DNA of 64,000 nucleotides. Source: Notamacropus eugenii (Eukaryota > Chordata > Mammalia > Diprotodontia > Macropodidae). The stretch is taken from positions 354,020,660 through 354,084,659 of the forward strand of contig NC_092873.1 in NCBI RefSeq assembly GCF_028372415.1, read 5' to 3'. The position numbers and the translations under genes were made by a program. Numbering within the stretch: position 1 is the stretch's first letter; every line of letters starts with the position of its first letter. Below, in pieces: positions 1 to 11,202 of the stretch. The notes below the pieces were generated by a model. That model was not told the DNA's origin. It was given only the letters and a program-made list of their open reading frames with translations, and ran no database searches.

Positions 1-79
1 AGGAATTGGCAAACCACTCCAGTATCTTTGCCAAGAAAACCCCCGATGGGGTCACAAAGAGTTGAACATAACTGAACAG
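1..79 (+). mobile_element. marsupial CORE-SINE (MAR1-type), 3' end
   Basis: The window opens inside the element. Its 3' module ggcaaaccactccagtatct, ttgccaagaaaac and actgaacagc defines the family seen repeatedly below. Confidence 0.85.
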
Positions 80-174
80 CATGTGAAACAGCAACCATGT
101 GAAAGTTGATGAAAGATGGAATTAGGATTGTGGCCCTTTGAGTCAAGAGACAGAGATAGATACTTTGTAAAGTC

Positions 175-440
175 ATTAATAATAGCTAGCATTTATAGAG
201 CGCCTGGAGGTTTGCAATGTGCTTTACATATGTTATCTACTCTTAGCCTCATAACAACCCTAGGAGGTAAGTGCTCATTTTTTAATTTCATAATCCCCAT
301 TTTACAGATGAGGAAACTGAGGCTAAGAGAGGTTAAGTGGCTTGCTCAGAGTCACTCACTTACACTCAGCTGTAAGTATCTGACGCAAGATTCCAACTCA
401 GATCTTCTTGATTGCAAGTTTAATTTCTAGCTGCTTAGGA
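175..440 (-). mobile_element. MIR/MON1-like CORE-SINE
   Basis: Antisense copy: ataatagctagcatttatag, the gctttacatatgttatct block, then cagatgaggaaactgaggc and the tRNA-related end. This is one of the better preserved copies. Confidence 0.8.
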
Positions 441-599
441 TTGCCCAGATTCTACCATTTGTTAAGTATTTATTGCATGTAGAGCACTGTATTAAAGCAT
501 GGAGGAGCTGAAAAGCTTGGATAAGGCCAAAACCCTGGTATCAATGAGAATATAGCTTAGTTAGGAGGTTCTGACACATATGTATATCTAGAGTTGCAG

Positions 600-760
600 A
601 AGATCCTAGGGATCATCTCATTCTTTAGATGTGATAACTGAGTTTCACAGATGCGCCCAAGGTCCCACAGGCAGTAAGTGGGGAGGACCAGTGTTAGAAC
701 TTTTACTTCCAAGTTTACCAGCATTGCTGCATAATAACTCAAATTGAAGTCTCTCTCAAG
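600..760 (-). mobile_element. degraded MIR
   Basis: Remnants: ataactgagtttcacagatg, ccaaggtcccacaggcagta, agtgttagaac. Orientation antisense. Confidence 0.5.
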
Positions 761-829
761 GCATACGAAGTATGCCTTTAGTGATACCCTTTGAGGTAGA
801 TGGTACAAATATTACCAGGCAGGAGGATT

Positions 830-1010
830 CCAGGGAGAAAGCTCTGGCCTTGGAGTCAGAGGATCTGCGCTTGAACCTTTGTCTCTCTTACTTCCTACAT
901 CTGTGACCTTGGGCTAATTACCACCTCTCTGGACATTAGTTTCCTCTTCTGTGAAAAGATGAGATGGCCTCTAAGCTTCCTTTCAGCTCACAAATCTATG
1001 GGACTTTGAT
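830..1010 (+). mobile_element. MIR
   Basis: ctctggccttggagtcagag, gtgaccttgggctaattacc and tagtttcctcttctgtgaaa mark a sense MIR. An antisense relic follows directly (1020-1135). Confidence 0.7.
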
Positions 1011-1363
1011 CCCTTTTCTGTAGATGGGGAAAAAGGCACAGAGGAGTTAAGGGACTTTCCCAGAGTCACACAGCTACAAAGTATCAGAGCCATTTCAACT
1101 CAGGCCTCTCGGCTCCAAGCCCAGAGTGCTCTATGTAACTGTAGCAAAAAGAAATACATGATAAGTTAGGTACAAAGTGATGTTGAGAATGTGGGAGAAG
1201 ATCAGTAGGATTTAGGGAGGAGGCAGTCTTGGAGCTGGGTTACAAATGATGGACAAGATTTCAACAGGTGGGGTAAAAGAGGAGAGGACATTCCAGGCAT
1301 AGAGAACAGGTCCCGGAGGTGAGGCAGTGCAGAGAACAAACAGGGTATAGTGAAAAGCCAGGC

Positions 1364-1623
1364 TGTTCTCGTTGTCCAGTCGTTTCAGTTATGTCTAACT
1401 CTTTGTGACCCCATTTGGTAGTTTGCTTGGCAAAGATGCTGGAGTGCTTTGCCATTTCCTTCTCCAGTTCATTTTATAGATGAGGAAATGGAGGGAAACA
1501 GAGTTATGTGACTTATCCAGAGTCACCGAGCTAATAAATGTCTGAGGCTAGATTTGAACTCAGGAAAGTGAGCCTTCCTGACTTCAGGCCTGGCACTCTA
1601 ACCCCTGTGCCACCTAGCTGTCC
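1364..1623 (-). mobile_element. MAR1-type SINE
   Basis: Full length, antisense: from the gttgtccagtcgtttcag end to ccacctagctgtcc at the tRNA-like head. Confidence 0.88.
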
Positions 1624-1624
1624 A

Positions 1625-2000
1625 CTACTGCACTCTAAGCTACTCTATACTCCCTCCAGCCAAACCTGACCTTCCCCTACCCCAGCATGTCCTTCCGCTT
1701 TTCCCACCTTCATGGCCAGCTTCCTGTACCTAGCATCCTTTCCCTTTCCTCCCATTTTTCTGACCTGTTCAATTCCTATGCATCCTTTAAAGCCCAAGTA
1801 AATGGCACCTTCTTATCCAGCAGGTCTTTTGTCATCTCTATGCCCTATTCTTCCGTTAATAATGACCTTTGCTTCCTCAGATCTTACCTAGTATCTTTAT
1901 ATTCACATCGTTAATTTGTGCCTCACCTTCATTTCCCAGTTTATCATTCCTCCTCCCCTATTCATAGTCTCTTAGAACAAGAAATAAAAAAGTAAGGGAA
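1625..2000 (+). mobile_element. L2-type LINE 3' end
   Basis: tccttccgcttttcccacct, tttaaagcccaagtaaatgg, caccttc and ttacctagtatctttatatt correspond to the conserved L2 3'UTR layout, in sense. Confidence 0.6.
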
Positions 2001-2504
2001 AAAGCAGCTTAGTGAAATGAAGCCATGCAGGAGTGCAAGAGTCAGGGCCAACTTGCTTGCCTATGCATCCTTCCATATCCATGTTCTTCCATTTCTGCCG
2101 AGAAGGCAAGGGAGCTGCCTTTTTACGTATCTTCTTTGAGCATTCCTTTTAAAAATAGTTTTTGGTTATTGTTCTTTCTTGAATTCTTGTTGCATTCATT
2201 TTCTCATCAAAGTTATTTATGGATGTGCCATACCACTACTTGATGGTAAGTTTTCTAAGTCTTATAAAATGATAATAATGATAATTTTTAAAAGTCTTAT
2301 ATCCTCCAGGACCTAGCACAGTGTTATGCATGCATTTGTAACTTACTAGCTATACTGAGCTGAATTACTTGAAAATGTTTGCCCAAAAGACACTGCAGTC
2401 ACAGCCCTGGAGCTGCTCTCTTATTGGGCTAACGGGAGGGAGAGGGAGGTAGAGGCTTTGTTGGGTTTGTGAGGGACTTCCTGACTCTCATCTTTACTTC
2501 CTAG
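2001..2504. other. intron, mostly unassigned
   Basis: Only a short L2-like 3' relic (about 2290-2330, ccaggacctagcacagtgtt) is visible before the first ARHGAP23 exon. Confidence 0.5.
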
Positions 2505-2583
2505 CGTTGGCAAGACCTCAATGTCATCAGCAGTCTCCTCAAGTCTTTCTTCAGAAAACTGCCAGAGCCTCTGTTCACTGATG
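2505..2583 (+). CDS. ARHGAP23: ARHGAP23 exon: RhoGAP domain, middle
   Basis: The acceptor is ttacttcctag and the donor gtgagt; 26 codons plus one base (exit phase 1). The product runs [20 protein letters not shown] then EPLFTD. This is the RhoGAP helix with the conserved K-LP-PL motif, whose lysine belongs to the family's conserved active face. The upstream exon with the arginine finger (GxxR) is outside the window. The match to ARHGAP21 ([24 protein letters not shown]) is nearly complete, so the identity as this RhoGAP subfamily is firm. Confidence 0.95.
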
Positions 2584-3024
2584 GTGAGTGGCTGGAGGGG
2601 GAATGGAGAAGAAATGTTCCTCTCTTAGCTACAAGCCTCTTTTGAGTGGAAGGCCTAATAGTGGGCCAATTTCCTGAGTCTCTGAGAGATTCCATCCTCC
2701 TGCACTGTTGCTGGTCCTTCAGGGGCTTCCCATGAAGCCTTCCGAGGACTGGTCTCTAGAAGACCTTCTCCCTCTAACCTGCTGAATTTGGATTTCTCAG
2801 AGATAAGTAGATTACTTCCTTCTGACCATTGTCCATTAGCTCTGATCTTTTTCCTCCCTTGGCCAGATATACACAAAGGATGTTTGAGTACAAACGATGA
2901 TAGATCAGAGAGTTCCATGATATTAAGAAAATGAACACACCCAGATGTGACACCTATAGCTGTCCTTCCCATTCTCAGCCCAGCAAGTGATTTCCTTAAT
3001 GGTATTAACCATGGGTGGGCAGAA

Positions 3025-3225
3025 TTTGTTTTCACTTGGGGTCTATGAACTTATTTTCTTAATATTTTGATAATTGTATTTCAGTATAATTGGCTCCCTT
3101 TGTAATCCTGTGTGTTTTACTTCATTCGTTTAAGAGCATCATCCTGAGAAGGGGCTCATAGGCTTCACTAGACTGCCCAAGGGCAGTCACACAAAAAGGT
3201 TAAAAACCCCTGGGACTCACTAGTT
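3025..3225 (-). mobile_element. hAT-Charlie-like MITE, copy 1
   Basis: Antisense copy ending in ggttaaaaacccctgg, an imperfect terminal repeat of the caggggttcttaacc type. The internal sequence ttgtatttcagtataattgg is shared with the copy at 29640. Confidence 0.65.
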
Positions 3226-3255
3226 TCACTAATGGGGACTTGTATACTTTTACAG

Positions 3256-3329
3256 ATAAATATAATGACTTTATTGAGGCCAATAGGATTGAAGATTCCA
3301 GAGAGAGAATGAAAACACTGCGGAAACTG
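3256..3329 (+). CDS. ARHGAP23: ARHGAP23 exon: RhoGAP domain
   Basis: The acceptor is acttttacag and the donor gtatgg; 74 nt enters in phase 1 and leaves in phase 0. It completes the split Asp codon and reads [20 protein letters not shown] then TLRKL, collinear with the ARHGAP21 stretch that begins DKYADFIEANRKED. The intron before it is 672 bp and carries a degraded hAT-type MITE. Confidence 0.94.
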
Positions 3330-3384
3330 GTATGGAAAGAGAGGGGTTATTTAGACAGAGAGGGAAGCAGATGTGTTATAGGAC

Positions 3385-3560
3385 AGGAGAGCCAGTATTC
3401 CTTCATTGGGAGTCAAGAGGTCTCAATTTTTGTCCTAGTTCTGTCATTAACTTAATAAGTGATAATATTAGGCAAGCCACTTCTCTACTCAATTTCTTTC
3501 ACTGTAAATTGAAGGGTTTGACCCGAATGATCTCTAGTTTCCTTCTAAAAATCCAGTGGT
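3385..3560 (+). mobile_element. MIR
   Basis: gggagtcaagaggtctcaat, ggcaagccacttctctactc and gggtttgacccgaatgatct follow the sense MIR order. Confidence 0.65.
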
Positions 3561-3774
3561 TCTAGAGAATCATTCTTCACAAAATTCTTCAGGTATGGCC
3601 ATACTTCCCATCCCTCCTTTTACCACCATTTTCCCACTTCTAAACCATCAACAAATCACAGAGATTAGAGAAAGGGGAGAAGAGGGAGATAAGGAGAAAG
3701 AAGATTCAGTGTCTGCTCTTGGGAATTGCCAGTCTCATGGGAGAGGCATGACATTTAACCTCAAGAAGATTCAT

Positions 3775-3985
3775 CATCATCACTGTCACCAGTTTGGTCA
3801 GCACATTACACATGTTATCTCACAAAAACCCTGTGAAGTAGGTACTCTTAGGATTCCCACCTTATAGATGAGGAAACCAAGTCTGGTTTGCCCAAGGTCA
3901 CACAGTGAATAAGTGTCTCAGGCAAGAGTTGAACCTAGAGTTTCCTGTCTATTACTTTCCCCATTATGTCACACTGACTTCAGGG
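3775..3985 (-). mobile_element. MIR/MON1-like CORE-SINE
   Basis: acacatgttatctcacaaaa, tagatgaggaaaccaagtct and ccaaggtcacacagtgaata show an antisense copy immediately before exon 4200-4289. Confidence 0.75.
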
Positions 3986-4199
3986 GAGTTCAGTTTTCTG
4001 AACAGGTCGTGGGCAGCATTTAGGTTAAAGGATACATTTAGAGAAGAGTAAAGAACTTAGGAGTGTGTGTGTGGCAGGGTAAGGGGGTAGGTAGTAATGT
4101 AGTAGAAGCCCTGAAGGGAATGCTGTTGAAAGGGATTGTGGGCAGATTCAAAGAAACTGACATAGCCCTAATCCCTTTTCTCTCCTTTTTCCCTTCCAG

Positions 4200-4289
4200 A
4201 TCCGGGATCTTCCTGGTCACTACTATGAAACTCTCAAATTCCTAGTGGGGCATCTGAAAACCATTGCTGACCACTCAGAGAAGAACAAG
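4200..4289 (+). CDS. ARHGAP23: ARHGAP23 exon: RhoGAP domain, HYETLKFL helix
   Basis: The acceptor is cccttccag; 90 nt, phase 0 to 0. It reads [20 protein letters not shown] then [10 protein letters not shown], the LP-xH-xxTLxxLxxHL block typical of RhoGAP domains. The donor is oddly built: the frame-conserving GT (aag/gttggt) is weak, and a stronger looking gtaagc begins 4 nt downstream at 4294. Only the upstream GT joins in frame to MEPRN of the next exon. Confidence 0.94.
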
Positions 4290-5389
<1,100 letters not shown>

Positions 5390-5563
5390 TAGCTATGGGA
5401 GACCATACAGCCTAGATTTTCCTAGATAGTTTCAATTTCAGGTCTTCTGTTCCATTCCAAAATCAGAGAAACATCCTATGTCATGTAACTATTAGGATAT
5501 ATGAGGATCCTGCCCAGTCACAACCTGGACTTACATATTGTTCTTTTATGAGCCCAAGGGCAG

Positions 5564-5815
5564 GTTGTTGGTTGTTGCTCAGTCGTTATAGTCATGTCCA
5601 ACTCATTGTGACCCCATCTGGGGTTTTCTTAGCAGAGATACCAGAATGGTTTGTCATTTCCTTCTCTAGCTCATTTTACAGATAAGGAAACTGAGGCAAA
5701 CAGGGTTAAGTGACTTGCCTCAGGGTCACACAGTAAGTGTCTGAGGCCATATTTGGATTCAGCTCTTCCTTATTCCAGGCCTGGCATTCTATCCACTGTG
5801 CCATCTAGCTCCCCC
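5564..5815 (-). mobile_element. MAR1-type SINE
   Basis: Antisense, complete from gttgttgctcagtcgtt to ccatctagctcccc. It lies near the 5' end of the 9.5-kb ARHGAP23 intron. Confidence 0.87.
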
Positions 5816-6479
5816 TATGGTAGGACTGGAATCCAAATACTCCTGCTCTCATCTACCACCAATGCTTGTTGCTCTCTGACTTGTTTTTCCAGTAGTAGGG
5901 GTGAGTTGTACTAAGCCACCTATATTCTCACCATGAACAATAGGCCACATCTGCTAGAAGGCTGGGTAAGGATGCCATCAGTGGCTGGGAATGAGGACTT
6001 TTAACTGTGAGAGTGAGAACCCTGTCCCTGATGGAGGAGCCCCAGGGCTGTCTCTATTCTCCGCCCCCAGTGAAGGAACCAGCCTAGCCTGTGGGTAGTT
6101 AGTCAGATCTCAATGGGCTCCTTCAAGTATATAATTTCTAAGCCATTTCTTCCCTCTACTCCCTCCACCCATCCCCAGCTCATTCCTGGATGTGCCCTGC
6201 CTTCTGAGGTATTGGGAGATCAAAAACTGTGTTTTAAAATAGTATTTAATTTTTTCCAATTATATGTAAAGCAATTTTTTAACATTCATTTTTAGAAAAT
6301 TTTGAGTTCCAAATTTTTCTCCCTCCCTCCTCTCTTCCTAAAAAGGTAAGCAAGTTGATATAGGTCATGTATGTGTGATGGTATAAAACATATTTTCATA
6401 TTAGAGACTGAAAACTTTTTAATGTGAATCAGTTCACTGGATGTAAGTACAAAGAATGAAGCAAACCTTACTTGTAATT

Positions 6480-7170
6480 AATTTACATTTTAATTGGGGA
6501 GACAAGTATAAATAGAAATATATGCAGATAAACATGAAGTTAAAATCAAATCAAAGGTAGTTTGAGAGGGTGAAAGCATCAGCAGTTGGAGGGATTTCAG
6601 GAAAGTTCCTGAGTGGCATTTTAAAGGAAAAAAAGAACTCAGTGAGGGGGAGGTAAGGAGAAGATGCATTCCAGGCAGGAGGGAGGCCAGTGTAAAGGCT
6701 TGGAGATAAGAAGGAATGCTATGAGTAGGGGACAGATCAAAGGTCAGTTTGCATCTCCAAATGCAAGGGATGGGAGGAAGGGGTTAATAAGCTAAACAGG
6801 AAATATTTTACATTTTATTGTAGAGGCAATAGGGAGCCAGTGGACTTGGTGGAGTAGGGGAGTCACCTAGTCAGATCTATATCTAAGAAAAATAATCTTG
6901 GCAGCAGTGTGGGGCATGGATTGATGAGGCAGGTGGAGTAATTGGGAGGGTATTGCAGCAGTGTAGACAAAAAGTGATGAAGACTTCATCTAAGGTGGCA
7001 GCCATGAGGGGAGATAAGGGATTGGATTCAAGAAATGTTGTGAGGGTAGAAACGGCAAATGATTGATATACTCTGTGTAGGATGAGGAAGGGAGAAGGCT
7101 TGAAGATAAAGGTGACATTACCAACCTGGGAGACTGGAAGGATAATCATCTCTTTGAGAGATTTTTGTTG
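6480..7170 (-). mobile_element. antisense L2-type LINE (ORF2 end + 3' region)
   Basis: gcaatagggagccagtgg and the stretch giving, on the minus strand, FITFCLHCCNTL correspond to the eroded L2 ORF2 C-terminal VISHLDYCNSLL region. Several stops and frameshifts. Confidence 0.65.
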
Positions 7171-7171
7171 T

Positions 7172-7440
7172 TCCATCCTCCATTCTCAAAGAGGACTGAT
7201 GATATCAGGAGGGTGATGTCTTGACTTACAAGTGAATTGGATTTAAGGGAGGGAGGCAGAGCTGCAGTCATCAGCCTCACTCTCCCCTCCAGTTATTGGA
7301 GTCCGGTGGCAAGACATAGGTCAGGGCGACTGGCAGTGGCCCAGGATGCAGTGGGAGACCCTGACTTTTTTAAGCTAAGGTCTTTCCTAGATCTCAGTTT
7401 GTCTGAGGCATCACCCATTTAGTAGTTTAAGGCTAAGTCT
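7172..7440 (+). mobile_element. second marsupial SINE family
   Basis: Shares aaagaggactgatgatatca, gaattggatttaagggaggg, gccatctgg-type and tttttaagctaaggtctttc blocks with common marsupial repeats. A relative is at 39035-39357. I cannot assign a family name. Confidence 0.5.
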
Positions 7441-7638
7441 GAATTGAGGTCAAAGATGGCCTAGTTTACCTTCATGGAAGAATCAGTCAGCGAGGGGAAG
7501 ACCTCAGAATTTCTGGTCTTTGAGAGAAATAAGAAGGGAACCCAAGTTTCCTCCTCTGCAGAGCATGGATAAGAATTCAACTATCTACCTTAGAGCTGAT
7601 GGTGATTCTAATTAATTGATCTGTAGGAAATAGAAGTA

Positions 7639-7765
7639 GGCAGCTTGGTGTAGTGGAGAAAACCAACTTCTGAACCAGGAAGACTTGGGTTCCAGTCCTG
7701 CTTCTGATGCCTTCTGGTTGTGTGATCCTGGGCAAGTCAGTGAATGTTTCAGTTCTCTAGGAAAC
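7639..7765 (+). mobile_element. truncated SINE
   Basis: tRNA-like head only: ggcagcttggtgtagtggag to gtgtgatcctgggcaagtca. Confidence 0.7.
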
Positions 7766-7856
7766 TCTTTGAAACTAGAAGTTACAGAGAAGATGTGAAC
7801 CTGGAGTGGTCGGGAGAGTTTCCCCATCTGAGAGTTCCCGGCGCCAATTAAATCAT

Positions 7857-8094
7857 GTCTAGGTGGCATAGTGGGTAGAATGCCAGGCCTGGAATCAGGA
7901 AGACCCAAGTTAAAATCCAGCCTCAGACACTTCCTAGCTGTGTGATCCTGGGCAAATCACTTAACCCTGTTTGTCTCGGTTTCCTCATCTGTAGACGGAG
8001 CTGGAGAAGGAAATGGCGAACTATTCCAGTGTCTTTGCCAAGAAAACCCCAAAAGGGTTCATGAAAATTCAGACTGTAAAATGACTGAACCACA
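7857..8094 (+). mobile_element. MAR1-type SINE
   Basis: Sense, complete: ctaggtggcatagtgggtag to gccaagaaaaccccaaaagg and actgaaccaca. Confidence 0.88.
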
Positions 8095-8350
8095 GAAGTC
8101 CAAGATGCAGAGGCCAGAAGGGAGGGTATTCCAGGGCTGGAAGGGAGTGTGTGTAAAAGCACTGAGATTGCAGAAGAAATATCATCACCAGTTTAGCTGA
8201 AGTGTAGAATGCATGAAGGGCAGTAATATGATTTCGGCACAGAAGGATAGGTTGCGGTGAAAATGCCGAACAAAAACGTTTGTGTTTTATTCTAGAAGCA
8301 CTAGGGAGCCACTGAAGCTTCTTGAGCTGAGGAGCACAGTCAGAGCAGTC
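8095..8350 (-). mobile_element. antisense L2 fragment
   Basis: ggtattccagggctggaagg, ttctagaagcactagggagc: the same order of landmarks as in the longer antisense L2 copies. Confidence 0.5.
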
Positions 8351-8689
8351 ATTTCTTAGATTGGTAGCTGAAAGAAATGTATCACTTAGTCACTAGTGTA
8401 TAAGTGTTTCATTAAGACAGTGGGCACAATCTCTCACAATATCCTTGTGGACAAGGTGGATAGCTGTAGACTGGATGATGATACAGTCAGGTGGGCTTAG
8501 AACTTGTTAAACAATTGAACCCCAAGAATAGTTGTAATGGAACGTTGCCAACCTGGAAAGATCTCTTGTGGAGTACGGCAGGGTTCTGGTTTTGGCTTCA
8601 TGAAATAAATAGCATGATTGTTAGATTGAGAGATAAAAATAAATTGGGATGCCTGTCCAACATGTGGATAATAATTATTCTCATTAGCC

Positions 8690-8815
8690 CTATTAGACTG
8701 ATCTCCTTGAGATAGGAATTGTATTTTTTTTTTTTTTGCCTTTCTTTGTATACCTAGTACTCAGTATCCCCTGGCACATGATGAGTACTTAATAAACACT
8801 CATTGGTCCGACTTG
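8690..8815 (+). mobile_element. L2 3' end
   Basis: ctgatctccttgagatagga, ctagtactcagtatcccctg and agtacttaataaacactcat match the sense L2 3' terminus; a poly-T interrupts it. Confidence 0.6.
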
Positions 8816-8869
8816 ATAATATACAGTTATGTTGATATCATGTGACTGTCAAAATCTTCCTTTAAGGTT

Positions 8870-9060
8870 TGCAAAACACTTTCCTCATGATAACCCTTGG
8901 AGGTAGATGGTGTCAATATTACTATCCTCATTTTCTAGATGAGGAAACTGAGGTGCAGGGAGATTGAACTTGACAACCGTGATCATATATGTAGTAAACA
9001 TGTGAGCTGGATTCAAACCCAGGTCTCTTGACTCCAATATTCTGTCTACACTCTACCTTG
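8870..9060 (-). mobile_element. MIR/MON1-like CORE-SINE
   Basis: gcaaaacactttcctcatga, then tagatgaggaaactgaggtg and acccaggtctcttgactcca. Confidence 0.75.
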
Positions 9061-9403
9061 GCTGAGCTGGCAGACTCAGGATTGGAAATCTAAAAATTTC
9101 AATCAATGCACTAGTATTTACTAAACAGCTACTATGTTCCCATCATCGTCATCATCCTTAGCATTTCTGTATTGCTCTAAGGCTTTGCAAAGCGCTTTCC
9201 AAATATCTCTTTTTTATCTTGTCAACAGCCCTGTCTCCAGGCCCCTCTATCCACTGTTCCTCAGTGCTAAATACTGATGACTCAAGGACAAAAGTGGTGC
9301 AACTTCTGCCTTCAAGGAGCTTATATTCTAATGGGAAAGACAACACATACATAACAAATAGATATCTACATAATATACAGAAAATGAAGTTGTTTTCTTA
9401 TCC

Positions 9404-9626
9404 CAGGCTTTGTAGCCCTTTTGGGTTTTTTTGGGCAGAGATACTAGAATGGTTTGCCATTTTCTTCTCCAGCTCATTTGACAGATGAGGAAACTGAGGC
9501 AAGCAAGGTTAAGTGACTTGCTCAGGGTCACACAGCTAGGAAGTGTCTGAGGCCAGATTTGAACTCAGGAACATGAGCCTTCCTGCCTCCAAGCCCAGCA
9601 ATTTATCCACCATGCCATCTAGCTCC
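9404..9626 (-). mobile_element. MAR1-type SINE
   Basis: Antisense, lacking the extreme 3' end: tttgggcagagatactagaa to ccatctagctcctgag. An L2-like landmark at 9270-9350 precedes it. Confidence 0.85.
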
Positions 9627-9629
9627 TGA

Positions 9630-10130
9630 GTACAGGGTGCTTATGGGAGGGAGGACACTTGGAGAAGGGATCAGGAAAGGCTTCATTCAGAAAGTGTAAC
9701 TTGAGTTGAGTCTTCAGAGAAACCTGTGGATTCTAGGAGATGGAGGTGAGGAGGGAGAGCATTCCAGGTTTGGGGTGGAGCCATTTCAAAGGTATGGAGT
9801 AGCATGTGTGTAGAGCATCAAATAGGCCAATATGGCTGGCCTGAAGGATAAGAAAGAAAGTAATGTGGAAAAAGAGTGGAATAGTAGAAAGTAGCCAAGT
9901 TGAAAAGAGTCTTAAAATACTGAATGGAGGAGTTTATTTTTGATCTCAGAGACAATAGGGAGCTATTAGAATTTAGTAAGTAGGGGGTGAGGGTGGTGAC
10001 ATGATCAGATCTGAGCTTTGGGAAAATTACTTTGATAGCTGAGGGGAAGATGGATTGGAGAGAGGGAAGACTTTAATATGTGATTTCACTGGTGTGGGAA
10101 ACTGAGGTGTGGCTATTCCTGCGTTTTTAT
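9630..10130 (-). mobile_element. antisense L2 fragment
   Basis: gagggagagcattccaggtt, ctcagagacaataggg and gtgacatgatcagatctgag occur in the family order. Confidence 0.65.
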
Positions 10131-10164
10131 CTTCTGTAATTTTGGCATTTTGGAGAGAGGCCTG

Positions 10165-10410
10165 AGATAGCATTTATATATTGCCTTAAAGTTTGCAAAG
10201 CTACGTATGTTATCTCATTTGATCCTCATAACAACCTTGTGAGGTAGGTGCTATTATTATCCCCATTTTGCAGATAAGGAAACTGAGGCATACAGAGATT
10301 AAGTGACTTGTTCAGGTTCCATGGCTAAGTCATTGTCTGAGGCAGGATTAAAACTTGGGTCTGGAGATTCAAAATCCAGCATTCTACCTCCTATACCATC
10401 TAGCTGAGGT
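10165..10410 (-). mobile_element. MIR/MON1-like CORE-SINE
   Basis: atagcatttatatattgcct, gctacgtatgttatctcatt, cagataaggaaactgaggca; well preserved, antisense. Confidence 0.8.
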
Positions 10411-10494
10411 GTTTAAAAAGTTCAATGACTCCTTCATGGTGACAGAGCTAGTATGTCTCAGAGGCAGTACTTGAATCCAGGTCTTTGCTGCCTG

Positions 10495-10953
10495 TACCAT
10501 TCAATCAGCCGCCATTTGTTGAATATCTGCTACATGTCAGGTACTGTGATGGACTCTGGAGATGACAAATACAAAGGTGAAATAGTCCCTGCTCTCAAGG
10601 TGCTTTTATATTCTGTAGGGGAGGCAACGGGTACTTCTATGAGTATGTACAATACATATGCAAAGCAAGTGCAAGGTAACCTGGGAGGGAAAGATGGTAG
10701 CAGCATGGGAGATCCTTGTGCAGAAGAGATGCCTGCTTAAGACAAGTCTGTAAGGAAGCCAGAGATTCTAAGGGATGATGGGGGTGGTGAGGGAAAGCAT
10801 TTCAAGATATAGAGGGTTGCATGTGAGTAGCAGGGTGTGTATGCATGAATTGAAAAGTACCCGAAAGGGAGCAATATGGCTAGAAAGGCAATGAATAGTC
10901 AGACTGTGAAGAGCTTTAAATGCCAAATAGAGGAGCTTGTATTCGATCTCTAA
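10495..10953 (-). mobile_element. antisense L2, part 1
   Basis: Begins with gttgaatatctgctacatgt and gtgctttt.ttctgtaggggag, then the ttcaagatatagagggttgc region. It is split from its continuation by a SINE insertion at 10954-11202. Confidence 0.65.
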
Positions 10954-11202
10954 GGGCAGCTAGGAGGTGTGGATTGAGCTCTGGGCTTGGGATCAGGAAG
11001 ACTCAACTCTGAGTTCAAATTTGGTCTCAGACATTTATAGCTGTATGATCTTGGGTGAGTCACTTAACACTGTTTGCCTCAGTTTCCTGGTCTGTAAAAT
11101 GATCTGAAGAAAAAAATGGGAAACTCCTCCAGTATCTTTACCAAGAAAACCCCAAGTGGGGTCACAAAGAGTCAGACCTGACTAAAATGACTGAACAACA
11201 AA
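10954..11202 (+). mobile_element. MAR1-type SINE inserted in an L2
   Basis: Complete sense copy, gggcagctaggaggtgtgga to actgaacaacaaa, interrupting the antisense L2, so it is the younger of the two. Confidence 0.88.
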